The position numbers were made by a program, and so were the translations under genes. 64,000 nt of DNA from Callorhinus ursinus (lineage: Eukaryota; Chordata; Mammalia; Carnivora; Otariidae): assembly GCF_003265705.1 (NCBI RefSeq), contig NW_020313057.1, positions 6,063,363-6,127,362 of the forward strand, in the 5' to 3' direction. Within the stretch, counting starts at the first letter, position 1, and the number at the start of each line of letters is the position of its first letter. Of this stretch, positions 1 to 11,715 are shown one piece after another. Under the pieces are notes generated by a model, which was not told the origin of the DNA, did no database searches, and saw nothing but the letters and a program-made list of their open reading frames with translations.

Positions 1-213
1 ATGATTCAACAGTCTTACACAATTCACAGCGCTCACCATAGCACATACCCTCCCCAATGTCTATCACCCAGCCACCCCATCCCTCCCACCCCCACCACTC
101 CAGCAACCCTCAGTTTGTTTCCTGAGATTAAGAATTCCTCGTATCAGTGAGGTCATATGATACATGTCTTTCTCTGATTGATTTATTTCGCTTAGCATAA
201 TACCCTCTAGTTG
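1..213 (-). repeat. Carnivore L1 3' end, truncated by window edge
   Basis: Read on the minus strand this is the end of L1 ORF2 and the start of the 3' UTR of a carnivore LINE-1: an 'ATTATGCTAAGCGAAATAA' block, a 'CATATGATCTCACTGATA'-like block, the 'CTGAGGGTTGCTGGAG' block and a 'GTGAGCGCTGTGAATTG' block. The element's far 3' end and poly(A) lie left of base 1. About 100 bases that usually separate the 'AGGAATT' and 'CTTAATCTCAGG' blocks appear to be missing near base 135, an internal deletion or a subfamily difference. The match fades after about base 213. No intact reading frame remains. Confidence 0.85.
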
Positions 214-401
214 TGGAGGATTATTCTTTTAATGTATTCTATCTTTGAATTATGTCAGGGGGCATGCATCAAAACACCACTGTAACCAGAAATCCCCCCA
301 TATATGTAATTCTTTTTGGGTAAAATTTTAAAATTTAAAATTTTTTAATGATGTAACTTGCCATTTTAAAGTTTAGAAAGCACATTTAATATAGTCCTGT
401 T
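214..401. other. Unassigned flank between L1 and SINE
   Basis: AT-rich sequence with no repeat family or gene that I recognise. It may include decayed L1 sequence at its left end, but I cannot align it by eye. Confidence 0.4.
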
Positions 402-417
402 GTGACATATTTGTTTT

Positions 418-611
418 TTTTTAAATTTCATTTATTTATTTATTTGTCAGAGAGAGAGAGAGAGCATAAGCAGGGGGAAGGGGAGAGGGAAAGGGAGAAG
501 CAGGCTCCCTGCTGAGCAAGGAGCCCGACACGGGACTCGATCCCAAGACCCTGGGATCATGACCTGAGCCAAAGGCAGATGCTTAACTGACTAAGCCACC
601 CAGGCGCCCCA
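418..611 (-). repeat. SINEC (tRNA-Lys-derived carnivore SINE)
   Basis: On the minus strand the element begins GGGCGCCTGGGTGGCTTAGT, passes the A-box and B-box regions ('GGATCATGACC' and 'GACTCGATCCC' on the plus strand) and ends in a (CT)n tract and an A-rich tail, seen on the plus strand as T8 plus ATTTATTTATTT. Near-perfect target-site duplications flank it: GTGACATATTTGTTTT at 402-417 and GTGACAGATTTGTTTT at 612-627. It is therefore a full-length L1-mobilised insertion of moderate age. Confidence 0.95.
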
Positions 612-627
612 GTGACAGATTTGTTTT

Positions 628-3183
628 CATTTAGCATACTTCATTCAACTAAGTAGTATATGTGTGCCTTAGTTTAGTACAATATTTACAAATATAGTTT
701 ACATTTGGGAAATTCTCCAGTTTTCAGAGACTGTTTTGAATTAGTGAGGTTTTAATGCACTACCAGGAATGAACAAAGTCTCTGAAGTTGGGTTAGCATC
801 TTTTCACTGCCAACTGATCAGATGCTTTAAAGTTATCAGCCACCTTGTTGCCTGTAGTCAAGAGTCTCAATAGCCTTGCCAATCTTAATTTATTTCATTA
901 ATACCACGAAACATGTTTCAAGTAGTAGAATCAAATTGAGATGGTAGGATTCAAAAACTTAAAGATCACCATTGCCAAGAAGTCCGTCCATGGCTGACAT
1001 TCAGAAAATCAGCGACTTTTAGCTTCTTCCCATCACATGAACAATTTATACACTTCTACAGCATTCTCTTGACATTTTCATCAGTTACCCCTTGGATTTG
1101 TGCCTTGGTACTATTGCTGAAAGTCCTCAGAGCGGGGGGCCCTCTTTGAGTTCAGTGCCTTCGTTAATAATCTCCTATGTACCTTTACATATGGCAGTAG
1201 GCATGATGACCACTGGGGTTCTGGCTGCCAACCTGTTTCACACTTTCCTTCTGAGCCAGACTGGCCAGCCTGCAATGAGGGAGGCATGGGGAGATCAGCT
1301 GAATCACCCATTACGGCTGTGTCCCCGTCATGTTAGGTTTGGTTTAAACTCCTTGAATTCATGAATTCAATTTAAAGAAAATCCCCCCAAAGCTGCCGTG
1401 TGCATGGAGCCATACTACAGAAAAAGAAACTCAGTATGATTATATGAGATTCCTTTCTCCTTCCTAGGTAAATTAAAATTTTAATTTCTACTAATTAGTT
1501 ATCAATATCTAACCTAATCTCAGTATTTTTAAAACTACTGAAAAATCACCCATCATGCTTTTTCACTTTTAATGTGATACATTTATCTCACATAAAACCC
1601 CATAAAACCCATAAATTAAATAATAGTAGGAAGATGCAGCAAAGCAGATAAATCTTTACGAGATTAATCAGACTCACATTAAACTTGACTCTGTCCAGAT
1701 TATAAAATATCTTTATAAGATATCAGGGGGGAAAAACTCTATTGGTACTTTGACCTATCTCAGAGTCTAGCAAATTAGGTGGAAATTAATCTTTTGAATT
1801 TTCTTCCCTTTTTCATAGTTTGAAATACAGAGGATATATTCTATATTTTTAAGGTTTACACTAAATAAATTCTATTGTTATTACAGGTATAAGGAAATGA
1901 AGAAAAGTAGGAATTAATTAAAATTTGGGGAAAAATATAGGAATGATTAGAATGCCCTCTCAAATGCAGTTATGCTTTTATATTTTGATCTCAATGTAGA
2001 GACTGCGTTAGCCACAATTTCTAGATGGTAAGTCCACAAATTTCTGGGGAGGGGGGGAGTCCAAATTTCCCAAACATGGCCTGCATTCTTCTTCAATGGC
2101 TTGACAGGATAAGGTCAATGCCTGTTGGCTGCCCAGGAACAGGGGCCCACATACATCAGCAGTGTGGCCAGTGTTCTGGGAGCACGGAGACCCAGCCTCG
2201 TGACCACACGTTCATATGTCTTTAGTGAGGTGAAGGAAGGGAGAAGGAGCAAGAAGGGGGACTCTGGGCTTGCAGAGTGGAAAGAAAGCTCCAATTCTTT
2301 TATGTATTATGATAACAACGAGGAGTAAGGGTTAAAGGTGGCTGTTGCTAATTTCAAATCTCACCAAGAACACTGTTTCTAGCATGAACCAAACTCCCAC
2401 ACACTGCATCAAAATCTTCACAAAAGGAAACTTGTAGAAAGATGATTATCAAGCACATACATGAAGACAATGTGTTCTTTGTGATCAATTAAAGTGCAAG
2501 AATAGTCTGGAGTGGGGCGTCTTACAAAGGGCCCTTTCTTCTCAGTACTTTAGAAAAGGCAGATCTATCAAACTTATGATAATGCATTGCCATGCTGATT
2601 TAATTGTCAATTACATATTACTTAAGTGTACTTTAATGATCTATATAAAGCCTTATTTTTTTTTTTTACCTCTAATAGCTATTAATGGTGGTTAAAGAAA
2701 ATGAAACCACTTTACTGAAATGTAATGTGGGGGTCTATTAAGAATAAGTTTTCAAAATGATAAAATACTATCACAAAAGTGTGAACCCCTGTACATTTTA
2801 ATATTCCTGAGTAGGTCAATCTTCATTCCGCTGGAAGAACATTTCCTTCAAATTGCACACAATTACAGTTTAAACATCTTCCTATGTGTTATATATAGAA
2901 TAAATTCTACCTAATTCCCAGTCAAAGGCTTCTTCAGAAGATGGGGAAGGAATGGGGCAACCTATTATTACATTTCCTCCCAAAGTTTCACCAGGTTTGC
3001 AATGTGGGTCGTTAGAATAAACTTGGGTGAACACACACAGCCCTGGCTCCCTCCATCTGGACACTTGTCCCTTGCTTTGAAAATTATTACAAGAATGAAT
3101 GAGATCCCCTGAGAAAAGCATCTTGTGCTCTACGTAAGGACAGACATTTGATCAATTCTAGAGGCAGATGTGCCCCATTTAAC
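628..3183. other. Unique AT-rich interval, no gene seen
   Basis: No exon, RNA gene or recognisable repeat. The small open frames at 1092-1364 and 2025-2328 show no domain and no splice context. The one notable short feature is an 18-base perfect palindrome at 1353-1370. A T9 run lies near 2658. Confidence 0.5.
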
Positions 3184-3202
3184 ACAACAGAAACATTTCT
3201 TT

Positions 3203-3393
3203 TTTTAAGGTTTTATTTATTTATTTGACAGAGAGAGAGACAGCAAGAGAAGGAACACAAGCAGGCGGAGTGGGAGAGGGAGCAGCAGGCTTCCCGCTGA
3301 GCAGGGAGCCTGATGTGGGGCTCAATCCCAGGACCCGGGGATCATGACCTGAGCCGAAGGCAGACGCTTAATGACTGAGCCACCCAGGAGCCC
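3203..3393 (-). repeat. SINEC element
   Basis: Minus-strand SINEC with head GGGGCTCCTGGGTGGCTCAG, a B-box region seen on the plus strand as GGGGCTCAATCCCAGGACC, a GA-rich (CT on the minus strand) tract and an A-rich tail read as TTTTTTTAAGG. Target-site duplications are clear: CACAACAGAAACATTTCTT at 3184-3202 and CACAACAGAAATATTTCTT at 3394-3412, one mismatch. Confidence 0.95.
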
Positions 3394-3412
3394 CACAACA
3401 GAAATATTTCTT

Positions 3413-3955
3413 AAAAGAAGTGTCATTGACATTCATATATTAAAATACTGTTTTAAATATACTAGAAGGCCTGACTGATTAAACAAAATTTGTGGTGAAT
3501 TCCTTTAAGAGAGAAGAGTTGTTTTGTAAGCAAATAATTTCCTAGTGTATCTGTAAGCTTGACTTTTCTGAATGGACTTGTCTTCAAAGGGGGACACACT
3601 GTTCCCCTAAGGACCTCTGCACACCCACGACTAAAGACAAGCTGAAAATGTACCTTTCCTTATCCTCTAGGACACCCACTAGACAAGGAGCTATTAGGAA
3701 TATGAAATTAAATAGAATTAGAGTCAGAATAAAACAGCATCAGGCTTATGTCCACATAACCTAAAGTGATTTAGAGACTTTACAATTATCCCTTTAACTT
3801 GTAACTGTAAGACAGTTAAATAAGCCAAATTAGTCAAAGCAAAATACCTATTTTAGATTCTTAGTTTATTTTATTTGCCCGCCTACACTGATCACATTAA
3901 GCAGCTATCCAAAGTTTATTTAATTTTATATTTTATGGCCGGATGTCAAGGGTGC
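3413..3955. other. Unique interval, nothing recognised
   Basis: AT-rich sequence with no recognisable gene or repeat between a SINEC and the next MIR. Confidence 0.4.
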
Positions 3956-4168
3956 TGGAAAGAAGACGGATTTTAGAGTAAGACAGAACTGCCAGTGCAA
4001 TTCTGGCTCGGTGACCCCCTGTGGTTCCTTGAGCAAGTTTCTTATCTGAACCCCCTCCCCCAACTGTAAAGCAGGGATGATGCAACCTTACTTGCAGGTT
4101 GCAAAGATAAAATAATTGAATAGATGTCAAGGACCTGTCAAGTAATAGACACTTCATAAGTGTTATGT
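3956..4168 (+). repeat. MIR SINE
   Basis: The order matches a MIR on the plus strand: a 'CAATTCTGGCTC' B-box region, 'TGACC...CTTGAGCAAGTTTCTTATCTG', a 'CTGTAAAGCAGGGATGAT' block, and a tail resembling 'AAGTAATAGACACTTCATAAGTG'. It is heavily diverged, as expected for this ancient tRNA-derived family. Confidence 0.8.
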
Positions 4169-5569
4169 TCCTTATCATGATCTCTCCATCCCGGAGGTCT
4201 TAAAAAAAAATCAGCAAACTCACATAGATGAGACTTCATGCTCCACTCAGTACTTCAATAACTGAACGCAGAGGTTACAGGCAAATTGAAAGCCTGGTTT
4301 TTAAATCATTGAGGGGAAGGTTCAAAACCTACATTAAAAAAAAATATATATATATATCTTCAATAGCACCTAGCAGAGCATTGGGCCTTTATAGACAATA
4401 AAAATCGTAGACTGAATTTCTGGGTGCAGGGGAAGAGCCATGCTATATATGTGTTTGCTCTTCAGGTCAACCAAGTAAGCTGTTAGGTGAGGGAGGATGT
4501 GCCAACTTGGGTACAGGTTACTTATGAAGACCCTCCCCCAAACACCCTTGGTTTATTTCACTATGATGTGTGTATATAATGCTATATGGGAACATGTGGT
4601 ATTTAAGTAAAAATGCTTAAAGTACATCATTCAAGTGTTTTACTAATTTTATTTAATATTTTCATCTTGTATGAGCCCATGTGTCTGCATTTATCTTCTG
4701 AAAAACTGGTGAAAATTAGTACCCCAGCCAACCTGCTGGGTTAAGATGCAGCCTTCAAGTCAGTGAAGGGTTAATAACCCCATTCACAGAGCAGAACTGC
4801 TGGGGTAAGGGACTTCTTCAGCCCATAATCTTGAGAACATACTATTTGACAATTTAAATGCATAAATATAGAAGCATGGTGTCCCACAAAATTTCCAACA
4901 TGAAAAAAATCAAAAGGAAAGCTCTAGTAGGCCCTAAGAAATGAAAGTCACTTCAAAAGCAAAATCATTTTAGAAATTGAAGATTTGGGGTAGTTACGAA
5001 CAAGAATGGGATAACTGGAAAGTGCTTGAAACAATTAGCTTTAAAATAGCTGCAGGGAAGATGTAATACTCCAGTTGCCTGAATGAATATGCCTCAGGTC
5101 ATAAAATGAATCTAGACTTGGAGACGGAACCAACTTCTTTCCTTCAGATCAAAGCTGTAAGTACAAGGTAATAAGAAGGTGTTAGATATACTTTCTTAAT
5201 ATCCTCTGATTCGATGAGGAGCTCTTTCCTGGCCCTCACTGCTACTCACTCTGACCTCCCCTCCTTTCCCTTAGGCCTCTAGCCTGGTGGGACTGGGTTC
5301 TAGTTTGCCATTTCTTCAAGGGACCCAGATGTTGCTAGATTAACCTCAAGTCTGCCCCCAGGATAGGCAAGTTCATACATTTCTGGAGCAGCTAACGATT
5401 CATTTCCTGTTGGTTTGGAAGCTAGTTTTGTCACTTGAGAAACAGAACATAAGGGGCATGAATTTGGAGGGTTCTGGGTCATCTTACACCTCGACCTATG
5501 ATTTCTGTGCGATCCAAGTGTGCAAAATTTTGAGGGCCAGGGTGTCAGGAAGTAGAGGAGGTGGTCTAC
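4169..5569. other. Unique interval with small AT repeat
   Basis: No gene found. An A9-then-(AT)n patch lies at about 4336-4360. The 60-68 codon open frames around 5300-5616 overlap each other on opposite strands and show no domain. Confidence 0.4.
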
Positions 5570-5785
5570 AAAGCAGTCAGGAGCAGAGGCTTAAATTTAT
5601 GACAGACCAAGGTTGAAATCCTGAGTAACTGTGTGGCTGTTGTTGTCTGTTTTCTCAGTCTTAAGATGAGAATAATATAATTTTACCTGCTTAATAGAGT
5701 AGAGAGGATTAAATGAGAAAATACATGAACAGGGCTTGGCACAATGCCTTGCATATAGAAAGTGCACAAGAACATTAGCTATTAT
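5570..5785 (+). repeat. MIR SINE
   Basis: Plus-strand MIR: 'GGTTGAAATCCTGAGTAACTG', 'TGTTTTCTCAGTCTTAAGATG' spread over the core, 'AGAGGATTAAATGAGAAAAT', and the 3' block 'GGGCTTGGCACAATGCCTTG...AGAAAGTGCACAAGAA'. The order of blocks is preserved along the whole element. Confidence 0.85.
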
Positions 5786-6344
5786 TATTTCTATAATATC
5801 TCAGCAGGAAAAGGTGAGGCAAAATGTAATAAAATTAGTGAAGCCCTGAAAGAGGAGTAGCTATGGCCAGCACCATTCAAAATACTTATATTTTCTAAGA
5901 GTTTCAGTGAAAATGATGCATGCATGGGCACTAGAGGACGATGTATATATTTTTGTTATTTATAAAGCAGGTATAGAAATGCAGTGTTTTAAAAATATAG
6001 ATGCCAACCTATGGAGTACTTATTAACTTGTACAAATGACTGCGGGTGCAGATTGTCCAAGCCTCAATCTATCAGACTACATGCATCTTCCTTCTTCTAG
6101 TTATTACTTTTTGGTGCTCTCAAAATGCAGCAAGAGGGTACTTCTAAGTGAGTGGTAAAAGCCAATAAATGCTTTGACAGGTGAGTACAGTTTAATGAGT
6201 TCATTCCCCACTCAGCCTTTCAGCAAATCACATAGTTCTAATATCTGCACTAACTAAAGAGAAAAGATCTTTGATTCCAGGTATTTTATGGAAGTCTGTA
6301 TAATAAAGTGGAATCCAAATGAGAAGAAAGGAATGAGATAAGTA
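5786..6344. other. Unique interval, nothing recognised
   Basis: No gene, RNA or repeat that I can support. Confidence 0.35.
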
Positions 6345-6652
6345 GGAAACATTCATTCATTTAATAATATTTATTGGGCAGCTAATATATACCAGCTCTG
6401 GGAATTCAGCTGACATGTCGTGGGCCCTGATGTGCCACTAACCCACGGCCCTCATGTGCTAGTAGTTCAGGACTTTGTGACAATCTCTGGTATAAGAACC
6501 TACGTGTAGATATGCACAAATTAATGTGATCCCAGGACAGGTGTTGAATAGCGGAAATAAAATTTAAAAAAAAAGTAAAGGAGGGCAAAGGTGATGAGAG
6601 GGGTAAGGTGGGTTAAGGGATATTTTATATAGGCTGATAAAGAAGGCCTTTC
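6345..6652 (-). repeat. L2 LINE, 3' part (left half, interrupted)
   Basis: The stretch 'CATTCATTCATTTAATAATATTTATTGGGCAGC' (quoted here as its idea: an antisense L2 tail) opens the element, which runs on through a diverged body to 'AGAAGGCCTTTC'. The match resumes at 7569 after the RPL9 retrocopy, where 'AGAAGGCCTTTTTGAAGG' corresponds to the usual L2 'GGCCTCTCTGAGGAGGTG' segment. The two halves therefore form one L2 split by a later insertion. Confidence 0.7.
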
Positions 6653-7562
<910 letters not shown>

Positions 7563-7568
7563 GGGGGG

Positions 7569-7835
7569 AGAAGGCCTTTTTGAAGGGGTGATATCAGACC
7601 AGACTCGAATAATGAGTGTGTAAGAGAGAGAGGGAGAAAGGAGAGCACATGAGCCATCAGAAAAGCATTCCAGTCAAGGAAAGAGCAAGCACAGGCTCCC
7701 GAGGCAGGATCCAGGTGGTACTGAGAACCAGTAAGATGGCCAGCATAGCTGAGCGGATTTGCTGAGTGCAGCATGGTAAACGAGAGGGCTAGGCTGCAGA
7801 GAATGTGGGCTTTGTAAGACACGGTGAAAACAGAG
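7569..7835 (-). repeat. L2 LINE (right half, interrupted)
   Basis: Continuation of the L2 from 6652. Blocks typical of antisense L2 appear in order: 'AAGCATTCCAGTCAAGGAAAG', 'AGCAAGCACAGGCTCCCGAG', and 'GGGCTTTGTAAGACACGGTG' near the end. The (GA)n-rich patch at 7620-7640 is local. No reading frame survives. Confidence 0.75.
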
Positions 7836-8065
7836 ATGTACCAGAGCCTCAGATCTAGGAAGGTCTCTGAAAATAATATTTTTTGTAAAATAAGACGGAT
7901 ACCATTTTGGGAGGAAAGAGAGAAAAAGACACAGCTTCTTTTAAATAAACAGGCCCACCTGTAAAGATAAAACTCTATGATTTGGGAAGAGAAATTCTAA
8001 TGCATAACAAAATAGAGCACCAGCACAAATGCTGGAAATGGCAGAAAATAAAATAGAACCGAGGC
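7836..8065. other. Unique interval
   Basis: A short non-repetitive stretch between the L2 and the inverted end of the next L1. No gene recognised. Confidence 0.35.
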
Positions 8066-8268
8066 TTGACAATGTCTCACATGTCTGTTTTTGCATTTGT
8101 TGCCTATGCTTTTGGTGTCACATCCATGAAATCATTGCTAAGACTGATGTCACAATGTCCCCCCCGACCCCATTTTTTTCTAGGAGTTTTACCATTTAAA
8201 GTCCTATGTTTAAGTCTTTAATCCATTTTGAATTATTGACTTTGGTGTGTGGTATAAGACAAAGGTCC
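8066..8268 (-). repeat. L1 ORF2 segment, inverted 5' part
   Basis: Read on the minus strand this carries the L1 ORF2 order: 'GGACCTTTGTCTTATACC', 'AAAATGGATTAAAGACTTAA', 'CATAGGACTTTAAATGG', 'GTGACACCAAAAGCATAGG', ending in 'CAGACATGTGAGACATTG'. Its outer end at 8066 is the L1 position just upstream of where the plus-strand part starts at about 8270. That arrangement is a 5' inversion. Confidence 0.85.
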
Positions 8269-9490
8269 AAAAACTTCCGTGTAGCCAAGGAAACCACAGA
8301 GTGAAAAAGCAACCTATGGAATGATAGAAAATATTTGCAAATCATATTATCTGATAAGGAGCAAATTTCCAATATATCAAAAACTCCTACAACTCAGGTT
8401 GCCTGGGTGGCTCAGTCGCTTAAGTGTCCAACTCTTGATTTTGGCTCAGGTCATGATCTCAGGGTCATGAGATCAAGCCCCACCTGGGGCTCTACACTAG
8501 GCACGGAACCTGCTTAAGATTCTCTTTCTCCCTCTCCCCTTACCCCTCCCCCCGCTCTCTCTCTCTCAAAAAAAAGGAAAACAAAACACAAAAAACAAAA
8601 CAACAACTCCTATAACTCAACAGCAAAAAAACTAACAACTAGATTTAAAAATGGGGTAACAACATGAATAGGCATTTCTCCAAAGATGACATACAGATGG
8701 CGACCAGGTACTGAAAAGACACTCAATGACACTAGTCATCAGAGAAATGCAAGTCAAAACCACAATGAGATATCACTCACACTTTTTAGGGTGGCTGCTC
8801 TATATTAAAAAAAAGACAGCAAGGGATGGCAAGGATGTGGAAAAACTGGAATCCTTGTACACAACAGTTGAGAAGACAAAAAGGCACGGCTGCTATGGAG
8901 AACAGTAAGGAAGTTCCTCAAAAAATTAAAAATAAAACTACCATATGATCTAGCAATCCCCCTTCTGTGTACACATTCCAAAAGAACTGAACTCAGGATT
9001 TTAAAATGACATGTGCACTTTCAGGTTCACTGCAGCATTACTTACAACAGTGAAGATGTGCAAATAACCAAAGTGTCCACTGATGGATGAGTAGATAAAG
9101 AAAATGTGTATGTACACACACCCATATATACATACATACACATAATGGGATATTATTCACCCTCAAAACGAGAGCCCTGCAGTATTCGACAACATGGATG
9201 AACTTTGAGGTCCTAATGCTAAGCGAAATAAGCCAGTCTCAGAAGGACAGATACCGCATAGTTCCATTGACCCGAGGTCTCTAAAATAGTCAGACACAGA
9301 GAAGGAGAGAGTGGAATGGTGGTTGCCAGGGATGGTGGGGCGGGCCGGGGGGTTGAGGGAGAGGAGGACATGGCTAATCGCCAGTCAGAGGGCATAAAGT
9401 TTCAGTTATGCAAGAGGAGTAACTTCTGGAGATCTTCTGTACAACATTGTGCCCGCAGTTAACAACACTGTATTGTACTCCTAGAAACTG
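8269..9490 (+). repeat. L1 3' part, direct orientation
   Basis: Plus-strand L1 from 'GCCAAGGAAACCACAGAGTG' through 'GAAAATATTTGCAAATCATA', the ORF2 C-terminal blocks 'AATGCAAGTCAAAACCACAA', 'CCATATGATCTAGCAATCCC', 'AAAGTGTCCACTGATGGATG', 'AACATGGATGAACTTTGAGG', and a 3' UTR with 'TGGTGGTTGCCAGGGATGG' and 'TGTACTCCTAGAAACTGG'. Frameshifts and stops are frequent, so it is dead. A SINEC interrupts it at 8397-8603. A plain poly(A) end is not visible; the match fades near 9490. Confidence 0.9.
8397..8603 (+). repeat. SINEC nested in L1
   Basis: Plus-strand SINEC starting at about 'GGTTGCCTGGGTGGCTCAGT', with 'GGTCATGATCTCAGGGTCAT' and 'GATCAAGCCCCACCTGGGGC' and a CT-rich tract, then an impure A-rich tail. 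The target-site duplications are AACTCCTACAACTCA at about 8383 and AACTCCTATAACTCA at 8604, in the L1 sequence that normally reads on without a break. Confidence 0.95.
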
Positions 9491-11439
9491 GTCAACTGTA
9501 ATCTGTAATTGCTCCTCTGTTGTTACTTTCTCTGACGTTGGAAGTGACTGCGATTTCTCTTTCTCGCTCTCCTTGCATTTTTTGTCTCTTTCATCTGTTT
9601 TTAGCAATTTATCAGGGGGAAAAATAAGTCAGATGTCTTTTAACTGAATTATGGGGCCTAGAGTCCTGGTTGCCTCGTGTTGACTTAACACTGTCTTCTT
9701 TATCACCTTTCATTTTGTCTCTACAAGTGCTGTCAACATTCTAAAAACAAAGCCCATTGGCTTTCTTCAAACCAGCATGGTAACAAAAAACAAAAAAAAC
9801 TTCTTATCAAAAAGGGGCTGGAGACATAGTTACTAAAACCTTTGCAATTATAGAATTTTCCTCCTTCAGTTTATTAGTGTCAATATTCCATTTTCCCCCG
9901 ATTCCCAAGTTTTGCCAAATATGTTCTAACATCGTGCTGCTCCTACAAGCATCGTAAAGTTTGATTTGCTCTTTAGCAGGAGCACTCTGCAAATTGTAAA
10001 GTTATAATCCAATGTGATTTTTATTGTAATTGTCATTATCATTACTGACGAAGCAATTCCCACGATGCTCTGCCATCATGCCTTCTTGGATATACAACTT
10101 GAAGTTTGCTGATCAGTGACTTTCTAGGCCCCATCTTATCTGGCCAGGTGGAATGCATGTGCCTGGAACCAAGAGAATAAAGGAGGGTGGGCAGGAGGGA
10201 CCACCCCACCCCCCTGCCCCGCCCCAATACACTCCACCTCAGTCTTTCCTTGTTCTCAGGCTTCTGTATTTCAATCACCTTTCCTCCTGGAAAATGCTGG
10301 CCAAATCTGGGGCCAGAGAGTGAACAGAAGAACTTCAAGGACAGAGGACTGACTGGACCTTGAAAGTTGGAATACAGTTTCTAGGGTTTTCGAAATAAGA
10401 AGTCTGAATCCTCAAAATGGGCTATGAGGTAAACACCAACTGGGTCCTGCCAAGGAGCCCAAACTGGTTCCCAACTTCTCAAAAGGCATGAAATATGCTT
10501 ACATAAGATTCTCCTTGCTCCTGAATATTTTTGTTAATTTTTCTCACAGGCATCAGTAATCCTGATGTTGTTTGGAAACCAGCTTTACAACTGTCCCTTC
10601 CTGTGTTCATAACTTTTTTTTCCTCTCTTCCTATTCAGTTTGCAGGCTCAGCGTAATAGCCTCCAACATAATCAGTAGCTGTTGAGTCTGGCCAATTTCT
10701 TCCTGCCCCCCCCTGCTTCCTAGACAGTTGGTAGATGTGGCTCTGGTATCCCATTCATAAGCTACTATAATATTCCAAATTGTTGTTATTGCATTCTTGG
10801 CACGTATGGTACAACTTTGAGTTCTAATTCAGTCAATTATTCTGGACACTGGTCAACTTGGAGCTGCCATTCTCCTATCCCTTTATGTCTCGAAAATACA
10901 CAAACCACATCAGAGACCTAAGTGCTACATGGAACGCTTCTGGTCTTGCCTTCTTAATTTGCCACCTATCGAGGTCATCGACAAAAACATAAATACAAGC
11001 AGAAAATCTTGAGCTAACCTACTTTTTAACACAGCTTTTTAAAAAGAAGCAAATCCTGTCTGATTCACATTTGATTGTTTTCTCCCCGCCCCAAGACTTA
11101 AATGATCAGAACTGCAAGATGGCAGTGAAACTGTTAAACTACAACAGAGCTGGGTTTTGCCAAGCATTAGGCTAAAATTAGACATTTGGTTTCTGAATAA
11201 CTGAACAGTGGTGTAGAACCAGTGTCTTGGGAAGTCTGGAAATGTTCTGAGAGCAGTTGTTTTGTTTTGATTTTTGAGTCATGTAATTTCGATATGAGTC
11301 AAGTATGATGATTTCACAGAAACGTTTTTGTAAATCTATGATCAACTTCAAAAAAGAATCATCTAATGTACCACCTTTCTCTGAAAGAAAAAAACCCTTA
11401 TACCTTCTTTAGTACATTCACTCCCATGGAATAGTGAAA
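9491..11439. other. Unique interval, no gene seen
   Basis: Nearly 2 kb without a recognisable repeat or exon. A C-rich patch lies at 10200-10230. The 98-codon minus-strand frame at 10042-10338 shows no domain and no conservation clue. The interval could be noncoding regulatory DNA, but nothing in the sequence decides this. Confidence 0.4.
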
Positions 11440-11715
11440 TAGCAGCTAAAATAGCAACATTTATTGAGCGCATTCACTGCACTGGGCACTGGTTTTAACT
11501 CTTTGTAGGTAAGACATTTATTCCTGACAATAATCCGAGGAGATGGGGGCTACCAACATCCCCATTTTACAGGGGGAAGAATCTGAGCCCTGAGGAGTCA
11601 GATGTCATGTTCACGGCCATAAAGCTATGAAGCAGTGGAGGCAGACTTTGAGCTGAATCCAATTCCAGGGCACACAGCTGTGAACTGCCAAGTAGACAAT
11701 GATGTACCTGAATGA
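11440..11715 (-). repeat. MIR SINE
   Basis: Antisense MIR with its usual blocks: 'ACATTTATTGAGCGCATTC', 'GCACTGGGCACTGGTTTTAA', 'CCCCATTTTACAGGGGGAAG' and 'TTGAGCTGAATCCAATTCCA'. It covers most of the consensus. Confidence 0.88.
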
